64,000 bases of DNA, from positions 2,356,001-2,420,000 of the forward strand of contig JAHEWK010000001.1 of NCBI GenBank assembly GCA_020740775.1, in the 5' to 3' direction. The translations under genes were made by a program, and so were the position numbers. Below the pieces are notes generated by a model. That model searched no databases, was not told where the DNA came from, and worked only from the letters and a program-made list of their open reading frames with translations. The stretch's first letter is position 1. Each line of letters begins with the position of its first letter. This document shows, piece by piece, positions 1-11,199 of this stretch. Source of the stretch: Ilyonectria destructans (lineage: Eukaryota > Ascomycota > Sordariomycetes > Hypocreales > Nectriaceae).

Positions 1-767
1 GGACTCATCGGTTCGTCGTGTGACAAACCGACGGTCCGCCTGGAGGACCAGGTTCGACATGGCCGAGTACTTGTATTGCGATACATCTCGATTCGCGTCC
101 GTCATCTTGGCTGGTGTGATGAAGCTCTGTTTTGATGGGGAATGTCGATGTTCTCGACAACCAAAGCTCGCGGAGCTCGACCGTTAAATAACCATGAGTT
201 TTCCTCTGACGCGACTTTGTTCGATGCAGAGTCGCTGCCTAGGTGACTCAGGCTTCTGCGATTAATGCGCAGTCGTTGAATAAGTTTCGTTGGTCGTCGC
301 TAGGATTTGGATGTGATCGCAATCGTAAATTTCAGATCTCAGCCTGGAAGGCTGCGAAGACTAGCGTGCTATTGGCTTAGCCGCCTTGCCGCCTCAGGGG
401 CTGAGATGTGGCTGGACCAGATGTGGCTGACAGGGACAGGAACACCAACCCAGCGGCAGGTCTCAGCGGCGAGAGCACAATGCTATGGGGGCCTGGGTGA
501 AATTGAAATCGTTGGGTTGGGAAACCTCGTGATCACATATACCAAATTGGTCACCAAACTTCTAACCATCGTGTATTTCAGCACCCTGACAAGGACCAAA
601 GCCCGGAACAATAGGTTCACCGCATTTAAGCATACATAGCACCAGCCACACTGCCAGCTGGTGTGGGGACTGTTTACAATCGCCCACCGACACCACACCG
701 AGAACTGATGAGCGTGTTCATCAGGGAATATCTCGGGGATTTTGCACTTCCTGAATGAAAAGCGACC
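1..767. other. intergenic, no supported gene
   Basis: The only open frames here are about 110 codons or less, start without recognisable protein similarity and overlap on both strands. I see no tRNA-like or rRNA-like sequence. The right end is the presumed 5' region of the gene starting at 768. Confidence 0.5.
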
Positions 768-2342
768 ATGCCTAACCAGCCCGACGTATTTGACAAGTTC
801 CAGAGCACACTTGAACCGTTCATAAAGCCGCGGGAACAGGTGAACTACATCAGGCGCGTCCTGGCGCTACACCTTGGGTCGTCTTGCTCACAAAATGGAC
901 CGATCAAACAACCCGTGTCTCTCGTGGACAGTTCGCACGATGTCACGGTGGGCCCCGAACTGAAAGGGATTCAAAGAGAGTACATTGAAGCTCTAAAAGC
1001 CAACGTTGCTGCACGACGAAAGTACGCCGATATTGTGCAAGCCAATCCTTCACGGCCAGACTCACCTAAGGAATCACCTTCAAACAATCTCGACATTGTG
1101 GAGGAGCGGATCGGCCTCCTCAAACTTCAGAGCAAACTAGAGAAATTATGCGCTGTCCAGAAATACCTCGACCTCCTCATCCAAAAACCAGCGGGCTCGG
1201 TGGAGTTCCTCGACCCCGAGGACATGTTCTACAGCGCCGGAGAGCTTCCTAGTGTTCCCAAGGAGGTGGTCAACAGTCTTGTTGCCCAACAAAGTGCGGC
1301 GAAGCCAGATCTTAAAGGACAGGTGGCCCAGTTAGAGAAGACGGTGCTGCGGGCGAAGCTACTCATGCGCCGCGAAGAACAGCTGCTTCGGGATGCGAGG
1401 AGCAACGCTCAGGGCATACCTGATGTCATCAGCAACGGGGCGAGGCTAGATGCACTCAACGTGACCCGCAACGAGCTCATCACCTGGATTGAGACGGAGC
1501 TTGGGAAGGCCTCAGGAGAGGAAGACGTTGAGGGGGGTCTTGATGGCATCTCGAAAAGCCAAGACAGAATGGCGGCAGATAGCGCGGCCATCAGCAGTCA
1601 GCTCGAAGTCATCAAGGAAAAATATGCCCGGTACCTTGATGCTAGACGATATCTTCTATCGACAATTGCTGAACGACCTGGCGCATCTCAGCCACCTGTA
1701 CTGAAAGCCCACGACCCTGCAAAACAACGAACTCTCGAAGCAGACCCGGCTCCGAGCAACTACCTTCTCACGCCATACATCGAAACTCTTCTTTCTCTAT
1801 CGAGGAACCAAAGAGCCACGATCACACAGAAGTCACACATGAACTCGACACTCAGCAATGAGACTAAGGAGGCTTGCCAGATGCTCGGTCATCTCGCTGA
1901 GGAAAGTCAACTCCTTCCGCTGCATCCCGCATCAGGGTCATCCCGACGAAGGTCTGGCCTTGGAGAAATCCTGGCTTCGACCTCAGATCGTGCTGGATTC
2001 ACTGGCCGTATTCAACCATGGGTGTTTGCGGCGGACGCGGCCAAGATTGCCACCCTCGAAACAGTGGCGGAGAAGGTTGAGGGTGGACAGGTAGCCCTGG
2101 AGAACTCTATGAGGGCACTTCGGGAAATCGATCACCTGTTGGGACAGAATCAGGTGGATGAGCCCGAGCAAACCAAGGAAGAACCGACGGAAGACGATTT
2201 CTGGCTAGCCACGGGGACCAACAACGCCACTGGCACGAGAAAGCATACGAAAAGGGAGAAAGAGACGAAAAAGGTGCCCAAGGATGCTTGGTCTGGTCTA
2301 CATGGAAATCTGGGCCTCATCGGCCATGGAGACGGAGCTTGA
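768..2342 (+). CDS. coiled-coil protein, function unknown
   Basis: Single-exon gene of 524 residues, started at the ATG at 768, which follows an in-context ACC. I do not recognise the family. The protein is hydrophilic with no signal peptide or membrane segment. Several stretches look like amphipathic helix or coiled coil, notably residues about 110-150 (VEERIGLLKLQSKLEKL), 180-240 and 255-300. The C-terminal 60 residues are charged and Lys/Glu rich (KHTKREKETKK) and contain a DDFW motif. Codon use is that of a normal gene of this genome and the frame is open for 1.5 kb, so it is very probably real. It converges on RFC2 with only 144 bases between the stop codons. A structural or adaptor role, for example in a cytoskeletal or kinetochore-type complex, would be pure inference. 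Confidence 0.8.
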   Translation: MPNQPDVFDKFQSTLEPFIKPREQVNYIRRVLALHLGSSCSQNGPIKQPVSLVDSSHDVTVGPELKGIQREYIEALKANVAARRKYADIVQANPSRPDSPKESPSNNLDIVEERIGLLKLQSKLEKLCAVQKYLDLLIQKPAGSVEFLDPEDMFYSAGELPSVPKEVVNSLVAQQSAAKPDLKGQVAQLEKTVLRAKLLMRREEQLLRDARSNAQGIPDVISNGARLDALNVTRNELITWIETELGKASGEEDVEGGLDGISKSQDRMAADSAAISSQLEVIKEKYARYLDARRYLLSTIAERPGASQPPVLKAHDPAKQRTLEADPAPSNYLLTPYIETLLSLSRNQRATITQKSHMNSTLSNETKEACQMLGHLAEESQLLPLHPASGSSRRRSGLGEILASTSDRAGFTGRIQPWVFAADAAKIATLETVAEKVEGGQVALENSMRALREIDHLLGQNQVDEPEQTKEEPTEDDFWLATGTNNATGTRKHTKREKETKKVPKDAWSGLHGNLGLIGHGDGA

Positions 2343-2486
2343 GATGTTAAGACGGTGTATTTTTAAACGCAGATTGAAGAATTGATCGATCTGATATTGC
2401 ATGACCAGTTCTAACGCCGTCCCAAAATCTACCCCCAACTCCGTTCTCCGATTGAGAGAGCATCAGTGACCATTTTGAATTGTGCT

Positions 2487-3797
2487 TCACTTTTCCGACA
2501 TGATGGCCGATATCCTCATGGCCAGATCCAGAATCGAGAGGTGCTCATCTGCACCATCGACTAGCCGCTTGTCAACTTCGGAGAAGACAAGGACAATTTT
2601 GTTCTTTTGGGAATCCGGAATCGTCTCGTCATATGTGATGGCTTGGTAAAGCTGTGACATTTGTTAGGGCCGATCATCAATCATAGGGGTAAATGTTCTC
2701 ACCTGGCCGACAACCTGGCCTGCGCTCCACCCATCCGCCACCATATCCTCAACCACCTTGGAGACGGACTGGTAAGATCCAGTAGAGCCCCGTGGACGTA
2801 TCGCCTGTACGAGATCCTCAATTGTGTTGTCCGGGATGACACCAGCGATATCCTCGACAATCTTGACCGTGACAGGCTTCTTGTCCACATCCATTTGCTC
2901 GTCGCCTTCGGCATTCTTGTCCAGAGACTGTGCTCCGACTAGGCGCGCAGCACTCTGCAAGTAAGTGATTGCCTTTCGCAGATCACCCTCACTGCACTTG
3001 ATAAGCGTGTCGATTGCACCATCTTCAAGCGGCACACCTTCCTTCTCTGCAATCTCCTCCAACCTCTTCTTGGCATTACCTTGGTCCAGGCTCTTGAATC
3101 GAAACTTGCTGCATCGACTAGCGAGCGGGTCGATGATACGGGTCACGTAGTTGCAAATCAGGCAGAACCGAGTGATCTTGCTGTACGTCTCCATTGTTCT
3201 TCGCAGGGCACTCTGCGCATCTTGTGTCATGGAATCGGCCTCGTCGAGGATGATGATTTTAAATGGCGGGCAGGGGTATTTGTCTTTGTAGCCGGCGGTC
3301 GGATTGGTCAATTGCATGCGGGCGAAGTTCTTGACCTTGTCTCGGACGATGGAGATGCCACGCTCGTCGGAAGCGTTGAGCTCGAGAACTCGTGTTTTAA
3401 TCAACTCCGGTCCGTAGAGCTCTTTTGCCAACGCGAGGACTGTGGAGGTCTTTCCTGTACCGGGGGGTCCGTAGAAGAGCATGTGCGGAAGCTAGGGATC
3501 GTCAGTGATGGCTAGAGTTGCAATCTGGGTAAACCACACGCACGTTAGAGGCCTGCATCGTTCTTTGCAGGACGGTGACGGTGTGATCTTGGGCGGTAAC
3601 ATCGCTAAGTGACTTTGGTCGACTGCGAAGCGTCAGTAGGGATCTCGTGGTGGACAAAGACGGTCTCGTCTCGGGGGTGCAGACTATTTCTCGACCCAGG
3701 GCTGGGCCTTGCTGGGTGCCTTTTCTTGTTTTTGTTCGGAGTTGCCATTGGCGGCGGCGGCGGCCTTTCTGGCTTTGAGGTCGAAGAAGCTCGCCAT
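2487..3797 (-). CDS. RFC2: replication factor C subunit 2 (clamp loader ATPase)
   Basis: Four exons on the minus strand: 3797-3685, 3622-3544, 3491-2703 and 2651-2487, giving 381 residues. It is a small subunit of the RFC clamp loader, which opens and loads PCNA at primer ends during nuclear replication and repair. Visible motifs: the RFC N-terminal box WVEKYRP (split by intron 1) then TAQDHTV, Walker A GPPGTGKT at about 72-79, Walker B with DEAD at about 147-150, the SRC arginine-finger motif at about 189-191, and the RFC-specific NASDERGI. The sequence around [19 protein letters not shown] is closest to yeast Rfc2 (human RFC4) rather than Rfc3, Rfc4 or Rfc5. The intron 1 donor is GTCTGC, weaker than usual, but it is the junction that restores the conserved KYRPKSL sequence. 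The last exon restores a C-terminus ending in MSEK. The gene diverges from the E2 gene at 5045. Confidence 0.95.
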
Positions 3798-5044
3798 GAT
3801 GACTTGATGGGCGGGCGGCGAGGGGAACGGCGAGGTGAAGGCGGAATGTTGCGTCGTCGAGCAAGCTTGGTGGTATTGGCTGGGTGCACGTCGCTGAATG
3901 CGCAGCTGGTTGTAGAAAACCCATTAACGCGTCGGCTGCACACGCGAGGCGCGTCACCTCGCTAGCCACTCGACTCCGTTAGCACAGCTGCAGGACCCCG
4001 CGATAGCCATTGCTGTTAGGCCACCTTAGGTACTTATCTGCCCTGTAGCCCCACCCCGCCCTCGAATTCACGGGCCTCCGCTAGGAAAGGTACATGCAAG
4101 CAATAATCAGAGCATGACAATGAGCAAACCTGTGAATTCTTGTGCAGCCGAGGGGCGGATGCTACAATACTTGCCAGGTGCTGTTTGATTTATTTTCCGT
4201 ATCGGTCATTCTGTGATTCACGGCTCTTTTCTCTTGTTTGCGAGTTCCGAATCAGCATCCGCCAAGTCCCCTTCTCCACTAAAATCCGGATAGCTTCTGA
4301 AATTCGTCCACGTTACACAGGACTCTTCCACCTGCACCGCACGGGACGGAGACATGCCTCATGCACGAAACCTCGGCGTACATAAGCTACAAACAAGGCT
4401 GAGCCCTTGCCTGGCGCTTTCCCCTCTAGCCTGGGCGAGCATCATGGCTGCACGACGCAACCACCCCGCCAACACATCAGTCGACCTACCCTAGATGCCT
4501 CCAATGACATAGCCGCCAACACCGTACAGTGCCTGTGCCAGCAACCTCAACGGTTTCCACGTGCTTCGTCCGCATCCTATCGTGGTAGTGGGCACCTAGC
4601 CAACCTATTGTGTGCAGACATCGACAGGCGGAGCGGACTGTTTGCCCAACTGCGAGTGATTGCGAGTGATTGCGAGTCACCGTGAGTGACTGCGAGCCAC
4701 AAAGACGGCAAAGAACCCGTCACCCGTTGGCCGACTGCCCACCAACTGGCCACCGCACCCACGGGCACAGGCTTTATATCTTGCCGTTTGCTGCTGGACC
4801 CGTCGATTCTGCCTGCCAAACAACCCGCAGCAGGGGCCAGACCCAGATTATCCACTCCACGCCCGCCGGCTCAGCAGCTTAAACGAGACACCTTCCACCC
4901 ACCCTGCCTGCCGCCTGCTCTGCCGCCAGCTTCACTCTCACCCACAGTCACCCTATATCATTCGCGCCTCATCCTTGTGCCTCGCCTCTCGCACACTGCG
5001 TCAACAGTAACCTCCCTCTCTCGACTCGCATCACCCGCGGCGCC
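3798..5044. other. divergent intergenic region between RFC2 and the E2 gene
   Basis: About 1.25 kb shared by two divergent genes. The right half becomes C/CT-rich (4890-5040), as is typical of fungal 5' leaders, and a TATAT-containing stretch lies near 4951-4957, about 90 bases before the E2 start codon. No convincing coding frame. A short degenerate repeat at 4651-4698 is listed separately. Confidence 0.5.
4651..4698. repeat. short degenerate tandem repeat (TGCGAGTGAT)
   Basis: About five degenerate copies of a 10-base unit TGCGAGTGAT: two exact copies followed by TGCGAGTCAC, CGTGAGTGAC and TGCGAGCC. It lies in the divergent promoter region about 350 bases before the E2 gene. Confidence 0.75.
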
Positions 5045-6872
5045 ATGGACCAGTCCATCATCCGCATCTCCAAGGTTTCTTGCCCCGCTTCCACTTCCGT
5101 TGGCACCCGCGGGGTCATGAGACTAATGCTGGCTCTAGGAACTCAGTGACATTCAGAAGAGCTCAGATTTGTGTATGTTTCCCCTCTCTCTCGCCGGTAT
5201 TCCCGCCGCCTCTTTGTGGTCTTTTGGGCTTTGTTGCCTCTCTAACATTCGCCTGCCCGTCTCAGCACTTGCGGTTGCCTGCCGCGATGTCGACGTTCGA
5301 AATGTCAAGGCCTTAATCATGGGTCCTCACGAGACTCCATACGAGTTCGGCTTCTTCGAGGTATGGCTCCCGTACGGCCCGTCCGCCATCATTTATTGGG
5401 CTAACAGGGAAGTGCAGTTTGCGATCCGATTCCACAAAGGTTAGTCTTCCATCCTTGCTCTCAACGCTAGTACCGTCTCAGGGACTGACTGATGCTGCGC
5501 AGAATACCCATCCAAGTCGCCCAATGTCCAGTGCGCGACAACAAATGGCGGGCGTTGCCGATTCAACCCCAACATTTATGCGAATGGCAAAGTCTGTCTG
5601 TGAGTGCATGAAGTTGATCACCTCGGTAGTAGTGGGCTAACATTCGTAGGTCGATTTTGGGGTAGGGTGCACTGTGGTCTCTAATGTTAGCACTGGTCTG
5701 ACATCCCCATAGGACTTGGCGAGGAGAACGAGGAGAAGAGTGGTCATCTGCCCAAGGCTTGGAGTCTATCCTGCTCTCAATACAGAGTCTGTTGTCTACG
5801 AACCCCTACGAAAACGAGCCAGGCTTTGAGGATGCCAACGAGGAGTCCGACAAAAAGGCACAGAAGGACTACGTTCAGAAGGTACCTCTCGTCGACTCCA
5901 TGCTGCTTGATGTGATTTCTAACCCCCCCAGATTCGCCATGAGACCCTGAGAATCTCCGTTATTCAGCGCCTTGAAGCGTACCTGGGGCTTTCGCCTGAC
6001 GGCTACCAGCACGGATCAGGGGCTCGCGACCCCGATGAAATCGATGATGACGACATTGACGAATCCAGCGTTCCATTCGAGCCATTCAAGGATCTTTGCA
6101 AACGCCGATTTCTATGGTACTACGAATCCTATCTCGCCACAATTAAACTGGGGAAATCAGAAGTAAAGGACGGCCAACACTTTGTGAGGATGCCCTTTGA
6201 GTCACCCAACAGCAACTCGATGGACGGGCGATTCAACTACGCTGAGCTAGAACGCCGCCTCCGCAATATCAAAACAGCTATCGATGCTGAGCCCCTCGTC
6301 TGGGCCGAGGAAGGCCTTGCTTCAAAGGCCCGGGAGTCGACAGTTGCTGTGAACCTGCAGCATCAATTTGAGCAAGTTGTTGAGTCCTTCAAGCGGAGTG
6401 ACATGCCGCATGACGTCTTTCTTGAGAATGGCAACCCCTTCATTTGGATGATCACGTACTTTGGACGGCCAATGACGAATCTTGACGGTGGCCTTTTCCG
6501 AATCAAGATGAACTTCAGTCCTCGATTCCCTGACGAACAACCTCGTGTCAAGTTTGAGAGCAAGATCTTTCATCACTACATTGCGGCCGACGGCACGGCC
6601 TGCTACACGCCCAATCCCATGAGGCGGGAAGACGTCAAATCTCACATCGAAGCCATCTTTGCCTTTCTCGAAGAAGATGAGCCGGCTTACGACCCGCGCA
6701 AAATTGTGAACCCAGAGGCTAGTAAGATGTACTGGGGTGGTGCCGCGGACGACAGGAAGAAGTACAATCGGCGTCTGCGCCGGTCCGTACAGCAAAGCAT
6801 GGAGTAAGAACCCCCGGATGACTCCTATGTAAGAATACAACTGACATTTTTCATAGGGACTTTCCCGAGTAG
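5045..6872 (+). CDS. UBE2Z-like ubiquitin-conjugating enzyme with two UBC folds
   Basis: Nine exons: 5045-5074, 5139-5172, 5266-5360, 5418-5439, 5503-5599, 5650-5661, 5713-5881, 5932-6803 and 6857-6872, giving 448 residues. The N-terminal half is a UBC domain of the UBE2Z/USE1 type: ALIMGPHETPYEFGFFEF, then NPNIYANGKVCLSILGTW with the catalytic Cys at about 92, then NPYENEPGFE and IRHETLRISV, all of which match the human UBE2Z pattern. Residues about 300-430 form a second UBC-like unit (NPFIWMITYFG, DGGLFRIKMNFSPRFPDEQP, HHYIAADGTACYTPNP) whose Cys at about 377 aligns with an E2 active-site position. Human UBE2Z loads ubiquitin or FAT10 from UBA6; what loads the fungal protein is unknown. Exon 6 is only 12 bases. 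The last intron has a GTAAGA donor and adds five residues; if it is retained, the protein stops at 6807. Confidence 0.88.
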
Positions 6873-7311
6873 TCGGGGAATCTCGTTTGTCTCTACCATG
6901 GAACTTGTTGAGCATTTCTGGTGGCGTATTGCGGTGAACGCGGAGGGGCCAAGGGCACCACCTGCCTGTTTTCAGACGGCGTTGGGGGCTGTGATCAATA
7001 CAAGGGAAAGGGGAACAGGCTTGGTCCAATCTTGAACGGATCGGAAATGCATGAGCCTGACTCTACACGAGGGGTCTCGGGGGCTTGCAAGGGTACATAG
7101 ACACGTGGGCCGCAATTTGGTATCATCGATTCTTGATCTTGTGATAAGTGATTCAAGAGGTCTTATTGCTAGTATCCTCTAGAGATATCGTTTCCCCGTC
7201 TAAACCCTGAACGCCAGCGATGCAAAAAAAAATACCTATACGGCCGCGAGGCTAATAAAACACGACAGTCGCAACACTCACTCACGCATCTCATCGTATT
7301 CGTCATTATCA
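6873..7311. other. 3' flank, no gene seen
   Basis: Non-coding space between the E2 gene and the stop codon of the convergent gene at 7312. It contains a short A-rich patch near 7226-7260 compatible with polyadenylation of either gene. Confidence 0.4.
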
Positions 7312-8085
7312 TCATGTCTTCTTGCCCTTGGGTTTCTTGCCCAGCCGGTCCTGGAGCGGCGCATAAGGGGCTGCGACACCCATGTACTTCTCCTGCTTGC
7401 CCTCACCCTTGAACTCGTACGTGCCGTTGGCACCGATGGCAGCCGGGGTGCCTTGACTGGGACGGGAGACCTGCTCGCTGTGCAGCTTGTCAAGGGACTC
7501 ACCGACGACAGCATACTGGGACCAGTTGATTGGGGGGCAGCGGACAACGTTCTGGGGTTGAGGGATGCTGGTCCATTCTCTTGGCCTGGCGGCAGGAGGC
7601 TGTTTTGACGAGCCCTCTCCAGCGTCGTCTAGTTTCATTTCGTCATCATCATCATCATCATCATCGTCGTCGTCAGCATTCGTACCGCCCGGGCCATTGA
7701 TCTTGCCGTCGACGAGGTCCTTCACGAAGGCCTCTGGATCGAGGACAGCTTCATCCTTTGTGCGACTCAGCGATTGTAGATCTGCGATGGCCTTCTGGCG
7801 CTGGATCTGCAGGATGGAGATGGCAGACTTGAGAGCGATGACGTCTGGGTTCCCATCGAAGGCGATGGGCTGCGGAGGGGGCGGGGCAATGCCGGTCTGG
7901 TCGGGCTGGGAGTGCGCCAGGGCGGCCGGACGGTGGGAGTCACCGGCAGCGGGTAGCTGCGCGGCGGGCAGGGTCGGGGTGATGGGGGAGATAGGCGGGC
8001 GGTTGGGGGACGGCGTGCGGGAGCGGGAGCGGATGGGATTGTCGGTAGAGATGGTGAGGGCGGGCATGATGGGCCGTGGGACCAT
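7312..8085 (-). CDS. conserved fungal-type protein with poly-Asp tract, function unknown
   Basis: Single exon of 257 residues from the ATG at 8085; the second Met (8 codons in, MPALTIST) is an alternative start. The N-terminal 75 residues are Pro/Ser rich and low complexity (RSRSRTPSPNRPP). Residues about 80-125 form a predicted helical unit (ALKSAISILQIQRQKAIADL) ending in FVKDLVDGKI. An 11-residue Asp tract follows, then the motif NVVRCPPINWSQYAVVGES and a basic C-terminus (GKKPKGKKT). The acidic tract and basic tail suggest a nuclear protein, which is inference. No named family is recognised. Codon use and the length of the frame support it as a gene; the many overlapping frames on the other strand are shadows of the GC-rich sequence. 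Confidence 0.75.
   Translation of the reverse strand: MVPRPIMPALTISTDNPIRSRSRTPSPNRPPISPITPTLPAAQLPAAGDSHRPAALAHSQPDQTGIAPPPPQPIAFDGNPDVIALKSAISILQIQRQKAIADLQSLSRTKDEAVLDPEAFVKDLVDGKINGPGGTNADDDDDDDDDDDEMKLDDAGEGSSKQPPAARPREWTSIPQPQNVVRCPPINWSQYAVVGESLDKLHSEQVSRPSQGTPAAIGANGTYEFKGEGKQEKYMGVAAPYAPLQDRLGKKPKGKKT
7641..7674. repeat. coding trinucleotide microsatellite (Asp tract)
   Basis: A (CAT)n/(CGT)n tract, read on the minus strand as GAT/GAC codons, encodes the 11-residue Asp run of the protein at 7312-8085. Such tracts are prone to length change by slippage. Confidence 0.9.
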
Positions 8086-11000
8086 AGGACCGTAGGTGGC
8101 GAGGAGTCGTGGAGGGCGAGCGACTCGGTGCCGGAGGTTGCGATGCGGTGCGCGGGATGCGCGTCAAGGTTCGGGTCACGAGAGAGCCGATAGCGGGAGG
8201 GGCTTCCGGCAGGTGACGGAGGCGACGAGACCGGCGGTGGCTGGCACGCAACGGCGTTGGAGCTGGACCCTGAGTCGGATCAACAGCGGGGCGGCGGTGA
8301 AGGCGAAGAGCGATTGACGACTGACGACTGTGACACGGGGCCTGAGCTGGGGCGGCGCAGTGTTCGTGTCTCAACGCTGGGATGATACCAGAGGATATGC
8401 CCCCTCGCAGCGGGACGCACTGAGGCAGCGGGGTCTGACCTTTCTATGGACGACGGCTATTTCAGGGCCTGTGGGTGGTGGGTCTCGAAAAGCAACCAAG
8501 TTGGCTATTTGCAGAGGAGAGTGTCTGACAATCAAAGCAGAATAAGGGAAGCCGGGGAGGCGTAGTAAAGGCGAAACGCGTTGCATCAGGCAGCCAGAGG
8601 CATCATGAGGTTTGGATGGGGCCTCGGAGGTATGATGCCAGTGCACTCGGGCGGAGAGGCGGGGTTTCTACGGAGCACCTCTACCTTGCAAGTCGTTGGG
8701 AGATGGGAGAGCAGGAACGCAGCAGTGCAGCAGTGCAGCATTGGAGGGATGCAGAGTGGAAAGTGGGCCAGGCCTCTCCCCTTCCTCAATGGAAAAAGGG
8801 CTCGCTCCAGCCCCACTTGTACGATCGGGGGAGATCTTGCGCCAGGCCCAGTTCCGATGCGAAGCACAGACCATCCATGCATTGACACTGACAAGTGACA
8901 AGTGACAGTTCACGTAGGCCGAAAACCCCAACTTCGCAGCTAACAAATACTGGAGGCCGTGGGCAGAGACAGGCGGGATTTGCCGTTATTGTCTCTGCCC
9001 GAGACTCGCATCAGCTAACAGAAGAGTCCATGTGATGGACGAGAGGGCAATTGTTTCATCCCTTTCGCTGTGTCTTGCGTCACCAAACCTTGCGAGCATG
9101 GATGTGAACACGCTCTAAGACAACAGGCAGCAGACCATGTTGGTAACCCGGGACTGCGGAACAATGGCTGGGATCTGCGGTTTTCGATGCTGATCCAACG
9201 TGAGGCCGTTGAACAAACGAACATGTCGCCACCTCGTTCTACGGTTCGTCGGAGAGTGAGCCATTTGCTTTGCTTCACTCTCATGTCGCACCAGAGCTTG
9301 TCTAACTCGGCACGTCACCCTTAGCATGCCACTGCATGAGCGGTCAAAGCACTGGCCTGGGACTATTCTTCCCGTGCCCTCCGCGTGGTGACGTGTTGGT
9401 CAAACCGCGGGAGACATCATCTCATGCAAACACGCGGGTCGCGGGCGTGTTTGCCCTTCCGTGGCGTTACCCTCAGCCTAGAGCTAGCCGATGGAGCGAG
9501 CGTAAGGGAAGGGAGGGTGAGGCGGCATGGCCTTCGATTTGCCCACGCCGTTGCCCCGTTCCTGACCCTGTTCCTGTGCCTAGTGGTCAAACAGAAGGAT
9601 AAAGCCGCGGGAAGCCAAATTGGTAGACTGCCCCCAAGACATAGTGCTTTTTCGGAGAAAGATGTGCCGGGAATGGCTGCTGTGATTGATTGTGATGCCG
9701 GCAATATGTTGCTTTGACGCTCTGGCGCTCTGCAGCAGACTCATTTTGCAAAGCTGAGCGCCATTGCCGATATGGGCGGTTCCGTGGGGGTTGCAGACTT
9801 GCTTTTCCCCAGCTCTTTTTCTTTTTTTATACCAAGCGTCTCCTACACTGTACGACGAACCGGGAGCAAAATTGCTTATTTCGTGTTCCCGCAGCACCCA
9901 GCTGATTCAATTCCTCGGGTCTCATCTAGTGCAGGCCTTGGCTTTTTCCTGCCGTGCTACCACACCGGACCCTTTGTTTGTACATATGTACGTGCGTAGT
10001 TTGTTATAGTGCGTACTCGAGCTAGAGGACAGTGTCCTGGGGTCGCGCGCCCCATCGTGACAGGGCGAGAAAGGTCTGGACGACCGGATTTACGCAGGGT
10101 CCAGGTGATGGGTGGGATGGCCCGGCCTGGACTCTCTGGATGCCTCCGCGAGATATTATTACGGGCCCCTTTGCAAGATTCGGCCCCCTACAGATGGACG
10201 CTTGGTTGGCACGGCCCACTAGAATATCCCGAGGTTTTGGGCATGTGGCATCAAGCGGTTTTGCTTGCCAACGTGCGGCGGGAGCGAGTCCCTGGGACGG
10301 TCTTGGTGCTACTACTCTGAGACCAGGCTGGTAGCAGAACCGGAATTTACCAAATGTTCTTCCCATGTGGCTGTTGTTAAAGGCCGTTGACGAGGTTTGC
10401 CCTGGACGATGGGATCGCCGCTCGCGTCCCATAGGTCCGGGGAAAAAGATCTGCCCGGGAAGGCGCTTGGCTTTAGGGACATGGGGCAAACAGCGAAGAA
10501 GCAGCGTCAGGTGGCCGATGCACATTGCTCAATCTCGTTCCGCTCAACATGGGCATCGCTGGGCAAAGCTAGATGCCAGTAGTTGGGCGGTTGGCGTCGA
10601 CGGAGACGATGTGGCTCACCTGCACTAGCGGCAGCTCCGGCAAATGATGGACGAGAGATGAATTGCTGTCTGCGGTGTGGTTGCTTTTTCTCTCTTTGTG
10701 CTGCTGGCCCTCCCGAGTCCTAAGCACCGTCTAGTTTGCACCTAAGACACGTCCGATGCCCTGCTTTGGGACCGGGGCCCGAGCCTTGTTGGGACTTGCG
10801 AAGGGTTGCGCATCCGCCATGGCGTCGTCGCCGTCGACGCCACTTATCGAGGCGTCCAGCTGAGACGACGCCCGCGCTTGTGCAAGTTTGCGCCCCAGAT
10901 AGCACATCCGTCACACACTCAGAGTCTTACTCCCGCTGTCACACTCCCTCCTAGGTCGACCATTCCTTAAACGGCGGAAATCGAGAGATATCGGGCTTGG

Positions 11001-11199
11001 TGGCCCCGGTCATGGGTGTCCACTCACACGGCGTCGAGGCCCCAATAGGCGAAAAGCCAAGACGGTTGACGCTTGGTTGACGCCGATTGACGTGGGCGAC
11101 GTGGGCGATGTGGGCGATGTGGGCGGCTGAGCGAGTTTAATCCTTCACGGCCCTCGGGATGTTGGGTCTCGCCCCAATCATGTAAATGCCCCGGTAGCC
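8086..11199. other. long gene-poor region
   Basis: About 3.1 kb without a supported gene. Open frames reach 167 codons (10022-10525 minus) but are Arg/Pro/Gly-rich, overlap one another in several frames on both strands, and resemble no protein I know. A small tandem repeat at 11092-11126 is listed separately. I saw no transposon ends, tRNA or 5S rRNA. Confidence 0.5.
11092..11126. repeat. 9-base tandem repeat GTGGGCGAY
   Basis: Four consecutive copies of a 9-base unit: GTGGGCGAC, GTGGGCGAT twice, then the truncated GTGGGCGG. Confidence 0.85.
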
